DNA of 64,000 bases from Blastobasis lacticolella (GCA_905147135.1 LR990049.1:4357428-4421427), one strand, 5' to 3'; counted from the first letter of the stretch, positions 11,040 to 23,350 are shown. The notes: generated by a model not told the origin, from the letters alone. Translations and numbers: made by a program.

Positions 11040-11980
11040 AGCTTCATCATCAGCATTCCAACGGCCAAACCTGGCTTCCGCCAGGGTCGGCTTCCGACAA
11101 CCTTGGGTTTTCTTATCTTCGTACTGTACGATTACAAAATTTTACGATGAAAATTTTAAGATTTTACGATGAAAGAGATTATTTAAGTTAAAAATAATCG
11201 TAAATGAAAGGAGGAAATTATATTGAATCAATTTGACTGGTTTTGCACATTAGCAATTTCGCTTGGTTATTATTATACCAAGCGTCAAGCGTTTATAAAA
11301 TGCTAAGTACTTTTAAGGGTTCTGTACCGGAAGAGTAAAACTTAAGCCCTATTATTAAGCCCCTGCTTGTTCTGTTGTATTTTTGTCTGCCTGCCTGTTC
11401 CAGAAGATCTTTGAAACCGCAATAGATAACTAGTCATTTGAATTTTTTACAGAATTCTTATGTATTATCATGCCCACTATAAAAAAATAATTTTTATGTT
11501 AAATTTAAAGTTAATGTTAGTGCTAATAGCTTTTCGATTAGCACTTAGCCTATTCTAACACATATATGTTATTTTGGGGTAATTACCTGATAGTTAGGAC
11601 ATGTTTTTTCATTAATATGTGTAATAAAAATTCCAAAAATATCTTTAGGTTCACTAACTTCTATACTTTATTACTAGGTTCTTAAACATAAAGGTTATTT
11701 TGAGGTGATTATCTGATACATTGGACATATATTTTTCACTAACATGTTGATTTTTAGGTTCACTAACTGCTTTAACTTTTAAACTGACGTTTAACAAAGC
11801 GTAAACCTTGAAACGAAGAGACACATAGCAGACAAAAAGACAAACCGCTCTCTTTCTCGGAGTAAAAAGAGCATTATCATTATAAAAGGCCGAGCACAAT
11901 GAAATGTCGACGACACGTAGTGAAATGGAACATGTCGATGTCGGCGACCCGAACGATTCGCTTTGTTCGGTTTGAAACGT
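11040..11980. other. AT-rich DNA without recognisable feature
   Basis: No exon or repeat was recognised, apart from a loose internal similarity between 11560-11660 and 11690-11770 (both with 'taggttcactaact'). Confidence 0.4.
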
Positions 11981-11999
11981 TCACGACATGGCATAAAGG

Positions 12000-12240
12000 A
12001 ATACAAATATGTACAAGCTGCCCTTCGTCCGCGAAAAACGTTTTTCATCTGCTTTTCTCATGCGCACTGCAAAGGACTGGAACTCTCTGGACACTGGCCT
12101 GGGACACTGTTCCCCGATAAGTATATTCATGTTGTCTTCAAGTCAAGTGTGAATAGGTATCTTCTAGGCGCGCATGCTACATATTCGATCTCATCGTTGC
12201 TTTCCGTCAGGTGAGTTGAGGTCAAATGCAAGCATATGTT
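12000..12240 (+). mobile_element. LINE ORF2 C-terminal fragment
   Basis: RTAKDWNSLDTGLGHC, followed after a frameshift by SSVNRYLLGAHATYS and a CAGGTGAG-type end, is the decayed C-terminus of a LINE polyprotein. Confidence 0.6.
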
Positions 12241-12259
12241 ATGCAGTCTTCCTACGGGT

Positions 12260-14395
12260 ACTATTACATTATCTATTGTCTATAATTCATGCGAGCCCGG
12301 ACTCGCTTAGCTAGATTATCTGTGGTACGGCTCTTTCCCTAATTTTTCGATTGTAACATTTAAATATGCTCTGAAGACGCAATAAAACAGTGTTATTTCA
12401 ATTATAAGAAGTGATTCCTTCGTAGCAAATAACACATTACAGGTACTAATACAAACGGGATAGGTTAGGGGCATAGGCGTAGGAAGAGGGGGGCCGGGTG
12501 GGCTGCGCCCACCCCAGAATGGACTGGTGCCCACCCCAGGATGGGGTGTTCACTGGCTGTACATTGGCGATTGACTCGGAATCATCGGCCGCCTCAGGGT
12601 CCAGGCCCCCCCTGAAAAATAGCCCTAGATGCGTCAATGGTTAGGGGTTCCCATTTTCCGTATTTGGACTCGAGAGTCAGTTAGTGTATTGAACTGGATA
12701 AAATATAGCCTGCGTTATTCTGAGAAGCTTTACGAGAAACATGCGGCGAGAGGTACTTTAAAAGCTTTTGTTTGTCCTAGCAAATTTACACGCAGTTTGC
12801 ACATTACTGTCACCAACCGCCATCGTTTAAACTCGGCAATGTAGGTCTGACTCTCAGGACGACAGATTCTGAGGAGGTCAGTTTCTTATTTAGTCAGATT
12901 CGTACTATGTCAGATTCTGATTAGGTCAAAGACTACCTACTTGTAGATTCACAAAATATATCAAGATATAAATAAGGAAAAGAGCGAGCCACCCAAACAC
13001 AAGTATATTATTTACTTACTGGGGATGACTCACTTCATACATTGTGAAGATTTGAGATTTTTTTTTATAGGTAAAGACACGCTATTCCGGGAAACAATAT
13101 AAAATAATTAGATTTTATATTTTACAAAACATTTATCGCCCTCTATGACAGTTATTAAAAATGCAGTAGATCTTGACGAGAACTAGGTATCATTTCTACT
13201 GTTAAATACGTTCCTACAAAGATTAATCATAATCTTCAAGGCGTGTTGTTCATGTTGACAAAGCTGATCCCCAAAATTTCTAGCAAGTACTTATTAATTA
13301 TCTAATCTAAATTATCTAATCGTGCGATTATGAAAAAAGTTTTGTCAACGTGTTGGGATCGGTTCGTACACGGGTCAGGACCGGGGCGTGTCAGTGTTTA
13401 CTTTAAGTAGGTAATGCTTTGTATGCTAAATAGATCTGTAGGTTCAATAATCTGGTCTAGTTACCTGTTTAAATAATTGAATCCAACCTTGTATCTACTA
13501 TTTGTCAATGTAGTATGTTTGGGACTTTGGCAGGCAGTTGGTCCCGGGGCCCCTTTATTAATAAAAGCCTTTGTTTAATAGTTTAAACTATCACGGTTGT
13601 GTGTTGTCTTTATCCACCAGAAGTACCACAACCATAGACCAATATAGGTACGTAATTGCAACTACGCCGAAATATCGGCCTATCGGAAAAATAACCCTTT
13701 TGGTGAGGCAGGTCATTTTCGTTATGAAACAATTTCGAAGGAGACTCCATGGTCTGAGTTCATAAATAAAGTACAAAAAACATTTAAAAAATACCCTTTC
13801 GAGCCGCTAAACTGTTCAAGCAGTCTCCGGGTCAGCGGAAAACCTTGGTCAACCTACCATTAAATACCTACCTATAAAATCAAAATCTTCAGACACTTCA
13901 GCCCATATCGTGTCATAGCATAGAATACCCGCGACCGTGGTTCGATTTCCATTCGATATTCGAAATGCACCGCCATTGTAACGGATCTGCAATTGAGGCG
14001 CACTCTAGTAGCAGCGACGCAATGCACTGCAAATAGGGTAGCACTGGCTGCGACGGCATTCTGTGCCGACTAACGGCACCGCCGCTGGTCCATTACACTA
14101 CACCTCTTTTGTTAGCCTGGCACACGGTTGTTTATGCGTCTCACATGCTGATGGATACGTTCTCTAAACAAAACGCTTGAGAGATTTGCGATGCTCGACG
14201 GTATGGTGTAGACGTACAGTGTATGCCAAAGTAGGTATGACCGCGAAATACACAAAGTCGGAGATAGCCGTTGACAGATCTCGAGATGAAATTAGGGTCA
14301 GCACTTCGCTAACGCGTCGGACCAACTCTAAGACTAGACCACGTAGGCTAAGTTCTCTCATCAATACAACGCATTACAAACAATGCGTGAAAAAT
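12260..14395. other. No recognisable gene
   Basis: Mixed-composition intergenic DNA between the lipocalins. A GC-rich inverted-looking stretch at 12490-12550 repeats 'cccaccccag'. The short ORFs have no family signature. Confidence 0.4.
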
Positions 14396-14399
14396 GCCC

Positions 14400-14500
14400 C
14401 GTGACGGCGTCGCTGTTGTTGACAACGAAATGACATTTCAAAATGGCGCCACTTAGTTCCAGTTTTGGCTACCTAGTCAGCTAAGTTTGTGGTACTCGGC
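14400..14500 (+). repeat. 'gacggcgtcgctgttgttga' repeat unit, copy 1
   Basis: Shares 'aaaatggcgccacttagttcc' type words with 29020-29120, and inverted with 16100-16170. The latter two adjoin S2 SINEs. Confidence 0.55.
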
Positions 14501-14764
14501 GTGCAATGTCTCCCCATCCATATAGCACCTCGGTAGACAGAAAAATGTACAGCTGCGTTTCTCAATGATGGATTTAGTACGTTGTGATCTCTACCCAAAG
14601 TAAATTGCAAATTACAAATCTTCTCTTCTGGCAACATGATTTTGATTGTTTAATAAGCAATTTTAATATTTTATGTGTACTTAAGGTAGAACAAGCTCAT
14701 ACGGCTTGCTTGATTAGGATATACCAGCGATTATAAGTATGCCACTAGGCTGTAAGGCCTTTAC

Positions 14765-15190
14765 AATAGGGATGTGCAATTTCGGATTTGGATATTTATT
14801 TTTTTATTTAAACTTCATGCACTGTCACGTACAACGGCGGACATAAAGCTTCATAGCTTATCTACCAGTCAACCGGAGAGCTGATGGTATGACAAATTCA
14901 GGGCGCTACAAAAACATAGAAACACACATAAACACAAACTAAACTAACGGATATGGATACGGATTACGGTTTACTCCGTCCGGTTTCCGGTAAATTACTT
15001 CGGATTATTCCATAGTTTCGGATAGCTTCGGTTACGAATATTAGATATTCCTGTACCAACCAAATGATAACTATCATTTGCTTAATTATTATCACAATTA
15101 TTTTTCAATCCGAAATTATTTAAAACTTTTACATCTGATTCGGTTGCGTTTTTTTTTCATTTCCGATATCCGATAGTATCGGTCGGTCGG
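14765..15190. repeat. CGGATA-rich degenerate repeat split by a LINE tail
   Basis: Words such as 'tttcggatttggatat' and 'ggatatggatacggattacg' flank an inserted LINE 3' end at about 14796-14937, an inverted and truncated relative of 10590-10960. Confidence 0.5.
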
Positions 15191-15479
15191 GCTCTATAAC
15201 ATACCTGCTTTACAATAACTCCATATATTTCTGTGAAAGCATTTGCGGTTTTGAAGCTAACCGCTCTGATATCGCAATGTAAACAACCTACTTTAGTCAT
15301 GGTATGTAAAGAGCCAAAGCTAACGAAACACCTCAATAAAATAATAGATTATCTACTCGTCAAATCCGATACGGTGCGAGGAGTTCCAACAGCAAACTAG
15401 ATAGTGCTCCCCAAAGAAAACATGAATAATGTAGGTAGGGTTAGGTTATTTATTATATATGCGTCATCGTCACCATCAG

Positions 15480-15665
15480 CCTTAAGAAATAGGCGCCTCA
15501 ACCTATCCGTATCCGGAAAGAGGTCCCGCGGGAGACCCAAGAAACGATGGCCGTGTCGGACGCAAGAGCCAACGGAATACCGAGGATCGTTAAAGTGGAG
15601 AAAACATAAAGTAGCGAAAGCGTACCCTGGCAGAAGCCGGGATGATGATGTTCATTACCTCCCTC
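15480..15665 (+). mobile_element. RTE-type LINE C-terminus with GATGATG tail
   Basis: The frame contains SGKRSRGRPKKRWP then AYPGRSRDDD, and ends in 'gatgatgatg', a typical RTE LINE end. Confidence 0.6.
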
Positions 15666-15679
15666 CCTATTAAGTCAAT

Positions 15680-15765
15680 ATAATATCCCGGTTGTGTTAT
15701 CGCACGCGAGGGCCCGAGCCCGAGGTCCGCCTTGACCATCCACGATTTGGCAGATCAGAGGGTCT
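15680..15765 (-). mobile_element. SINE S1 3' fragment, inverted
   Basis: 'atatcccggttgtgttatcg' to 'atttggcagatcagag' matches the inverted end of family S1. Confidence 0.6.
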
Positions 15766-15840
15766 AAAAAGGCCACACTCTGGTATTCTAATATGATTCA
15801 TATTAGAGTGCCACAAACTTATCTGATCCGGTGGCCACCT

Positions 15841-16082
15841 GACGACCTGAGTGGTTCAATGGTCAACATGCCGGTCTGCCACGCAAGAGGTCCCGGGTTC
15901 AATTACCGGCCGGGCAGAAATTGAAATGATGAATTTTAATTTCAGTTACGGGTCTGGGTGTTCTATGTATAATAAGTATGCATTTAAAATGTATTTAAGT
16001 AGTATATCAGTTATCTAGACCCATAGTACAAGCTTTGCTTAGTTTGGGGCTAGATGGCGCTGTGTGAATTTGTCCACGAATA
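15841..16082 (+). mobile_element. tRNA-derived SINE, family S2, full length
   Basis: A-box-like 'acctgagtggttcaatggtc' and B-box-like 'gggttcaattacc' form the head. The tail ends in 'agatggcgctgtgtgaattt'. Other copies are at 16961, 19492 and 29317 (minus). Confidence 0.85.
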
Positions 16083-16099
16083 TTTATTTATTTATACCG

Positions 16100-16172
16100 G
16101 AAATAAGTAACGCCATTTTGAATTGTCATGTCATTGTCAACACGCAACAGCGACGTTGTCTGACAAATTAAT
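16100..16172 (-). repeat. 'aaaatggcgccac' unit adjoining S2 SINE
   Basis: 'gccattttgaattgtcatgt' through 'agcgacgttgtctgac' is the inverted form of the unit at 14400 and 29020. The S2 copy at 29317-29553 has the same neighbour. Confidence 0.5.
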
Positions 16173-16278
16173 ATGTAAGATATTATGAAACGCTAATGTA
16201 GCCTTTTTGGATCTCCAGGTAATTACAGTAGAGCGATTGAAATCTGACCGTGAGGTCTTTAACAGGGGAACTTGACCA

Positions 16279-16528
16279 GCGGGGCTATTGGCTAACTCAG
16301 TTGACAACTGTATTTGACACTAGATAATTCTACACCACGTCATCTACGTTGAAAACTGGCCCTCCAGAGGGCCTATCGGCTATCTCAGTGGACAACTGAA
16401 TTTGACATAAAAAATCTGACACTACTCTAATTTGGTAGACGCTATTGCCAGTTTTCAACGTAGATGACGTGGTGTAGAATTATCTAGTGTCAAATACAGT
16501 TGTCAACTGAGTTAGCCAATAGCCCCGC
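16279..16528. mobile_element. Palindromic MITE with 82-bp perfect inverted repeats
   Basis: 16279-16360 and 16447-16528 are exact reverse complements over 82 bp. The 86-bp centre, with 'tctaatttggtagacgctat', equals the body of the element at 10262-10412. Thus it looks like one element plus an extra inverted copy of its right arm. Confidence 0.85.
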
Positions 16529-16960
16529 AGATTGGCATTCCCGATGTGCCACAGCTGTTATCAAAACAAAAAAAATCCGATAGGTGACACTGTTTTGTAT
16601 AGGTATATAATTAATCCAGTGACGATACGATATTATAATACAGGTAGGTACGATACGAGATCAAGTTGTTTTGTTAATTTTTGTAGATGTGTGTTGCTAT
16701 ACTGATAGCAAACAAATTTTAAATAGCGAGATTTAAACAAACAACATCCTAAGCATTTAGCTTATTAAAACAAGCTTGTAGCGGCCGTTTTTGGCAAAAA
16801 TTAAAATATTTGCTGTTTAAAGACGTTGTCTATGTAAACGTCCGGTCATTGCTCTGTTGATTTGGTGAACATCACGCACAAATATTAAAGTCAAAAACAT
16901 CCGGAGTGCGTAGCGAGCTCGAAGTTTTTCTAATTTCGGCTCAAAAGACTCGGGGTGAAT

Positions 16961-17150
16961 ATGCCACGCATGCAGAGGTCCCGGGATCCAATTCAAATGA
17001 TGAATTTTAATTTCTGTTACGGGACTGGGTGTCGTATGAATAATAAGTATGTTTTAAAAATACATATAAGTAGTTTATAAGTTATTTAACACCCATAACA
17101 CAAGCTTTGTTTAATTTGGGGCTAGATGGCGCTGTGTGAATTTGTCCAAG
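16961..17150 (+). mobile_element. SINE S2, 5'-truncated copy
   Basis: Lacks the A box; begins 'atgccacgcatgcagaggtc' and ends 'gctgtgtgaatttgtcc'. Confidence 0.75.
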
Positions 17151-17599
17151 CATGTTTTTTTATTTTATCTAGTTGTAACAAGCAACTGTCATCCACTCAC
17201 GCGGGACGCCAATATTTTTACTTACATAAAAAATATATATTTTATTGCGCCGTATATAAGAGAAGAAAAGTACGATTTCGTCAAACAGTTGCTGGCGAAG
17301 AAAACACAAGCTTTTATTACTTAAGATTTTTTTCTTCTGAGTACTGCTTTAATAACTAAAACTACAATGTAACTATGATAGGCAAACATATTTAAACCTC
17401 AGCACGGCTACGAGTGTGCCCGCAACATAGCTCGCGTCGCGAGAGTGCCGTTGATTCCTTCTCACAATACTAACATGTAAGAGATAGCAGTACATGGAGC
17501 CTTTTCTCTGTTTAGGCGCCCGATAACACGTGTGCTAGCCGTGCACATTGTATTCCGTTAAAAAAATTTTAACATCTGTATAATTGTCTTAATTTCATA

Positions 17600-17935
17600 T
17601 TTTCCGCGGTGTCCATGTGTCACACCAAAAACACAAGAGTTTAGTATACCCAAAATATAGTATGTTTATGTGTCACACAAAATATGATACCAATTTCTGT
17701 TCAGTATTTTCAACACTGCGATCTCCAATACGGCTGTCAAGCGTGGTTCCAGTAGGACTAACTAGCGGGTCCATGAGAAAACGGATGAGAATCTGGCCAA
17801 GCTCATCACTGATGTGGAGAAGGCTCAAGTTCAGCATAGTGGGCTATGTGTGACAATCTCAACATACAAATGGCAATGTCAACAGCAAGAGGTTAAGAGG
17901 ACGGTCTTTAACTAGATTTACTTTTTTTTATACCA
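17600..17935. other. Unclassified DNA with LINE-like scrap
   Basis: The stretch around 17700-17860 contains a few words typical of RTE LINEs but no firm frame. No gene is seen from 17150 to 18470. Confidence 0.3.
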
Positions 17936-18475
17936 CTAAGGTGGCAAACAAGCTTACGCCCTGCCGATCAGATGTTCCATCCAAGATTCTGCGATTCGGT
18001 GAGGCTGGCGATAGATTTTGAGATATTTTGTGCGCTCGAAGATGTGCTCATCAGACCACGATCCTCAGTCATGTGGGACCGACTACAATGAGAGATCTGG
18101 TATACAATGGAATATGGAAAATCACAAAATCGAATCTAGGTCAATAATTCTAAGACAAAATATGTCATATTTCCTATGACCACCTTGCGACACCATCATC
18201 AAACCAGCTTAATTGTACCATATTAATGCATTGTCATGTAATTTACAAAGGCATACCAAATTTCAGCTCAATCTAATAACAACTTATGGTCGAAAAATTG
18301 TTTTCAAAGTTTGACGGACAACTTAATTACGAACGAAAAAAAAAAACCTTGTGAAAACGGCCCGCCCCAAGTTACTGAGCTATAGATAAGTAGTTGCTCA
18401 AGTAAAATACCTAATGTCTTACTTTAGATATCGAATTATATAGATAGGCAGATATCAACTACCTTAATTAAAACT

Positions 18476-19065
18476 AAATTCAAGTTTCTCTCTGACACCC
18501 ACGACCGTGACCTTCGCTCCTCGAGTAACCTATTATCAAATCTTCCTCTTCACCGTACTTGTTTTATTTCTAATTCTTTTGTACTGAGGGCTGTAAGGCT
18601 CTGGAATGAACTCCCTCCCGATCTTAGATTGCTCTCCAGCAAATACTTATTTAAGATAGCTGTTCGTAAGTATTACCTCAATGATCTTTAGTGTTGGGGC
18701 TCACGAGTTTGTCTCCTATCTCCCCCATGTTTGACTGAGCTTCTGGTTTTGTCTCTCCTTTACTTGTGTAGTATTTGTATGGTTATCTATTCTTGCTATA
18801 TTACCCACTCACTCACGTTTATTTCTAGTTTTGTTATATTTATATTATTTTCAGTTATCTATCTATTTATCTGTACTGTTATCTCTGGTTTGGCTATAAT
18901 TGCATAAACGGTTCCCCTCCTCCATCTTGTTTAGTAGCTTCTCTTGCACCGCCTTACTTTTTCTTTACCCTTTATCTCCTGGTTGACTGGTAGATAAGGC
19001 TATTTTAGCTTTAAGTTTGCCTTTGTACTATTTTGTGCATGAAGATTTAATAAATAAATAAATAA
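18476..19065 (+). mobile_element. LINE 3' end: ORF2 C-terminus plus 3' UTR
   Basis: The frame ends VLRAVRLWNELPPDLRLLSS and then FKIAVRKYYLNDL with a stop at 18691, the usual jockey-like LINE C-terminus. The 3' UTR ends in (TAAA)n at about 19065. An inverted copy of the UTR is at 10590-10960. Confidence 0.8.
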
Positions 19066-19078
19066 ATTATTACTGGTA

Positions 19079-19420
19079 GCAACGCCAAATTTGGATGTTT
19101 TTACCGATTCATGGGGTCGGGGAGAAACCCTACATTTCACAGAATTGCCACGCAACTAAATTTAATATGTAACTATGTTGTTTAATTGATTCTACTTCCT
19201 CATGTTTCTTTATTTTTTTGTTCTTTTATATCTAGTTTTACTATTTAAGCAACGCCAAGTTTGGATGTTTTTACCGATTCATGGGGTCGGGGAGAAACCC
19301 TATATTTCACAGAATTGCCACGCAACTAAATTTAATATGTAACTATGTTGTTTAATTGATTCTATTTCCTCATGTTTCTTAATTTTTTTGTTCTTTTATA
19401 TCTAGTTTTACGGCTTATTT
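19079..19420 (+). repeat. Two tandem 170-bp units in a LINE-like 3' UTR
   Basis: Units starting 'gcaacgccaaatttggatgt' (19079) and 'gcaacgccaagtttggatgt' (19249) are almost identical, with only a few base differences. The end at about 19490 looks like a retroelement 3' end. Confidence 0.85.
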
Positions 19421-19491
19421 TTTTTAGATTATTTAGGCATAAGCTGTGTATGTCAACTTATTTGAAATAAATAAATGTGTTTATTGTTATG

Positions 19492-19592
19492 TGTTTTAAT
19501 TTCTGTTACAGGTCTAGGTGTCTAATACATACTAATGTATTATAAAAGCTTTGCTTACTTTGAGGATAGATGGCACTGTGTGAATTTGTCCA
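19492..19592 (+). mobile_element. SINE S2 3' fragment
   Basis: Starts 'gttttaatttctgttacagg' and ends 'tgtgtgaatttgtccaagc'. Confidence 0.7.
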
Positions 19593-20269
19593 AGCATATT
19601 TTATTTAATATACCTATATATTTTTTTATTGTTTTTTCTATTAGAGACTTTTGTGAGATGAGTTAGAGACGACCTGCATTGCAGCACATTTATGTGGATT
19701 TTATCACACAATTTAAAAATATTCATACTACCTATTTAGTAAGTAGAGACGAAGTACAATTTGTTACGGATGCTTAGTTTTATATTTTGACATTGAACTT
19801 TAAAATACATACTTATTATACTTAAAAAAATTGCAAAAATAATTTAATGACTAAAATTATGTAAATTATTGAGTCGTCATTGGGTATAATAACGGCGTAT
19901 CACATGTTTAACCACCGGCAAATTATTCGCGCCAAAAACAACAGCACCTAAACGTATTTGTTTAATTATAATAACAAAGGTAGCTATAATAAAACACACT
20001 CACCTTGACAATATGTTACCACGAGTATAATAATGAGAGGCTAATACACAAAAACAATTTACGTAATTTTGTTCGAGTTATATACACAAACTTGTTTCGA
20101 CTCAAGTTAGACTGTCCGCTCGTAGCATGAGCTTACCGACGACTGAGATCTAGAAACGTGCTACAATACCACAGAGACGGATCAAGACGATATTTAATTT
20201 TTTTATAGTATTTAGACACTTTAAGTACGTTAACGTGTAAATTTTTAATTTTTTTTTATTTAACTTTGC

Positions 20270-20520
20270 ATTTTTTGTATGTATGTTCGGATCAAATCTT
20301 GCAAGTTTAATTTGACCCACTTCCTGTCGTTTATCGCAGCCAATAATTGTCCACTGCAGGACTTAGGGCGTCTACCAGGAATGGGATAGGTTATTGCCAT
20401 AATCTTCACGCTCGCAGTGATGCAATCTAGACTAATGGGAGATTCTAGATCTTTTGTCCCAAAAACGTTAGTCGCTTTGTACGACACCCGCGAGTTTAAG
20501 AGGTTGGTGCTATTCTACTC
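20270..20520 (-). mobile_element. RTE-type LINE 3' region, inverted
   Basis: Reverse-complement relative of 6500-6750, with the 'cctgcagtggac' and 'gtgtcgtac' words on the minus strand. Confidence 0.55.
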
Positions 20521-20699
20521 TGCCAGTAGCAAATTTGGTATACTTACGTAACTTGGACGACAATGCATTAAGGTGGTCAAAGGAACTAATGGATGCAACA
20601 AGATAATGCCATCGTGTTTAGGCTCTTTGGAATGGTATCCCCTAAGGTGATATTTAAGATCTGATGATGATTTGGTGCATCCAACCCTGATAACTGGAA

Positions 20700-21065
20700 G
20701 ACGTTACGGGAAGTTAGACAGAGAGAAACTAGGCCGAATATTATGAATTTGTTATATCAGAACACTGCTTACAAATATATTTATAAGAGGAATATTTTCC
20801 ACATGTGTGTGGCTCTATATTATCATCTCCCTGAAGACTTGAAGTTGTTGACTGGGAACTCATTCAGATCTAAATTGACTGCTTGGTTGCTCCATCATTC
20901 TTTGTATAATGTTAAAGAGTACCTAGATTTTAAAGTTTCAACGACAAATGATTTAAATTCACAATGTTTGCACACTTGCATGCAAGTTGAATACCTAGCA
21001 CTGTATTAATGTTAAGAACTGTATTATCAATTCCGGTATTCTTGCAAATAAACTATTTGATTTGA
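20700..21065 (+). mobile_element. LINE C-terminus and 3' UTR
   Basis: The frame contains ALYYHLPEDLKLLTGNSFRS then LTAWLLHHSLYNVKEYLDF and a stop at 21009, a jockey-type LINE C-terminus, then a short UTR ending in an AATAAA-like signal. Confidence 0.75.
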
Positions 21066-21782
21066 TGACGATAGGTGGTCAAAGCATTCCTCAACTATAC
21101 ATTATTGCATGTGTATCACCCATCAAGTTTGGGCTCATTGGATTTGTCTTGAAAATTAGGTAGGTACTCAGACTGATCGTAGATGTTATCCCGTTAAAAC
21201 AGAACGCGTGGTAAACCTTATTTTGAAACAAATATCATTTGAGAACTTATTAGTAATTTCATATTATGAGAATTATGGTTAAATGGAGTGGTTGGGTTAT
21301 AATAGACCCTTTGGCATCGCAATCTTCTCTCTTTTTGCTCTCGTAAATTTTCGACGTGCCCTGTTCTCGGGAATTGCACTGCTAAAACAATATCCTTTAT
21401 GTACATATATTAATTCGGTTTATGAAGTATGTGAAATCAACCGATTTTGAGTGATTTAGTAGGTAACAAACATTCACACATACCTACAAAAGTTTCACAT
21501 CCAAAGGTAGGTACTACAATATTTAATCTTAAATCTATCACATATATTTATCTTAGGTCCTCCGTACCCCTTACCTTAGGGGACCTTAGTGCGTGCCTGT
21601 TTCAAGTACAAATAGTCACCTTTTGTTGGGAACCCGTAAGTGAATGATGAACTTGTGTTTGATAATAAACAAATTTGCTAAACAATTTTCAAATGAATAA
21701 TGTATACGACCGCGTGCCTGTTTGCCATCTCAGTGCTAATTACGTTTGGAAGTTTCTTGACTAAGGCTAATTTTACCATAAT

Positions 21783-22115
21783 CATTATCATATCAGCCAG
21801 AAGACGCCCACTGCTGGGCATAAACCTCCCCCAGAGATCTCCACAAAGGCCGGTCCTGTGCTTTCCGCATCCAGCTGGTACCTGCGATCCTTACCTGGTC
21901 GTCGGTACACCTTGTGAGAGGGCTACCACATTGTGTCTTCCGGTACGTGGTTGCCATTTGAGAATTTTCCTGCCCCATCGGCCATCTGTTCTTCGAGTTA
22001 TGTGCCCTGCCGACTGCCACTTCAGTCTGGCAATCCTTAGAGCTATGTCGGTGATCTTGGTTCGCTTGCGGATCTCCATTTGACCATGCCCTACCAATAA
22101 AATGAGTAAACAATC
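21783..22115 (-). mobile_element. RTE-type LINE C-terminus, inverted
   Basis: On the minus strand the frames read AGHITRRTDGRWGRKILKWQ and, after a shift, VRIAGTSWMRKAQDRPLWRS, the well-known end of RTE LINE polyproteins. Frameshifts make it non-functional. Confidence 0.75.
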
Positions 22116-22899
22116 ATCATAATGATAATTTAATTGTAATTTTTTTGTCAATTGCACCTATGCTGCTGCAGGCTGAAAAACGCAAATTTCACAACCTCGG
22201 TTACGCGTTGCTGTTCGTTCGTTATGATATCACTCACAAAAATATCATGAAACGGGAATAAAATTATCAAACCGGGCAATTTCAGTATTTCTTTTTGAAT
22301 TGGACTACATAATATTCATCATATATTTAAGAGTATAGCTCTTGTCGGTGGAGCAATCGCCACTCCTCTCTCCTGTCTGCCAACCTATTTTTCTCCTTAT
22401 TGTCCCTGGCGCTCACTATGTAAACCTATGTATATATAAAAAATAATGAAATTGGGCCAGCCCAAAGACATTGAACATAGAGCCAATTTTTTTAAACCAG
22501 TCGTAATCAACGTATGGAAAAAATATACGTAGTAGATAATAACACAAAGTAAAAAACGTCCCGCCCTTTGTGATAATAATAAGTTCAAACAATCTTTGTA
22601 ACGTTTTATAGACGTGACACTTTGGTGTCCATAAAAATTGTTCAGCACCATCGTTCCTACAATACATGAACTATTATCAATACCACAAGCGATATGCGAC
22701 TTGCGTCACACCTCTCGTTTTAGTTCTCACGTAATCCGCACGGTGGCGCCACCATCGTATTACGCAGTAGATGCGGTAACAAAATCGTCATACCTTGTTT
22801 TGTGGTTTTTAATAGGTAGTTTCAATTAATATTTTTCTTAAGATACATTTTAGAAATGTTCTAGTAAAATATAAGTAAAAAAAAAAATATTTTTTGTGG

Positions 22900-23265
22900 A
22901 GATTCGAACGCAACATCTTTTTGAATCATACGATCACAAATTTCAACGTATTTCTCGACTGGGAGCGTGGCGTCTCCTGTAATCCGGCTACTCGGAGGTC
23001 GGGACCAGAGGATGGTTTGAGGTCGGGAGTCCTGGTACTGAGTGGCCCATGTTGACTGGACGTCCACACTAAGCCCGGTATTAATATGCGTTCCCCGGAG
23101 GAGTCCGGAGAGTGCAGGTTCACTAAGGAGGGGCGAACCGGGCCAGGGGGGAAACCCAGCAGCCAAAAGTCCCCGTATCGGGCAGTAGTGGGATAGCGGC
23201 CGGGAGTGGGTGCTCAGTAACAGCCTGACCAATACAATCAGACCTGTTCCTTTTGCCAATTTTTT
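22900..23265 (-). repeat. GC-rich repeat-like block of unknown class
   Basis: A ~350-bp GC-rich block in AT-rich DNA with 'gttcgaatctccac' at its minus-strand 3' end. The 187-aa ORF across it has no protein motif. It could be an old retroelement. Confidence 0.35.
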
Positions 23266-23279
23266 TTTTAATTTCGTCA

Positions 23280-23350
23280 CAATCGTAACTTTTATTTTAA
23301 ATGGCAAATGAACAAGCACGTCACCTGATGGTAAAAACATATTAGCGTGT
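23280..23350 (-). mobile_element. LINE-tail fragment, inverted
   Basis: 'tttaaatggcaaatgaacaa' and 'cacctgatggtaaaaac' are inverted tail words of the 'ggtggcccgcttgcc' family. Confidence 0.4.

Noticed and set aside
19079..19420. CRISPR-like or satellite array
   Set aside because: Only two long units without spacers, in a retroelement tail of a eukaryotic genome.
21700..22083. 127-aa plus-strand ORF
   Set aside because: Antisense of an RTE LINE C-terminus clearly readable on the minus strand.
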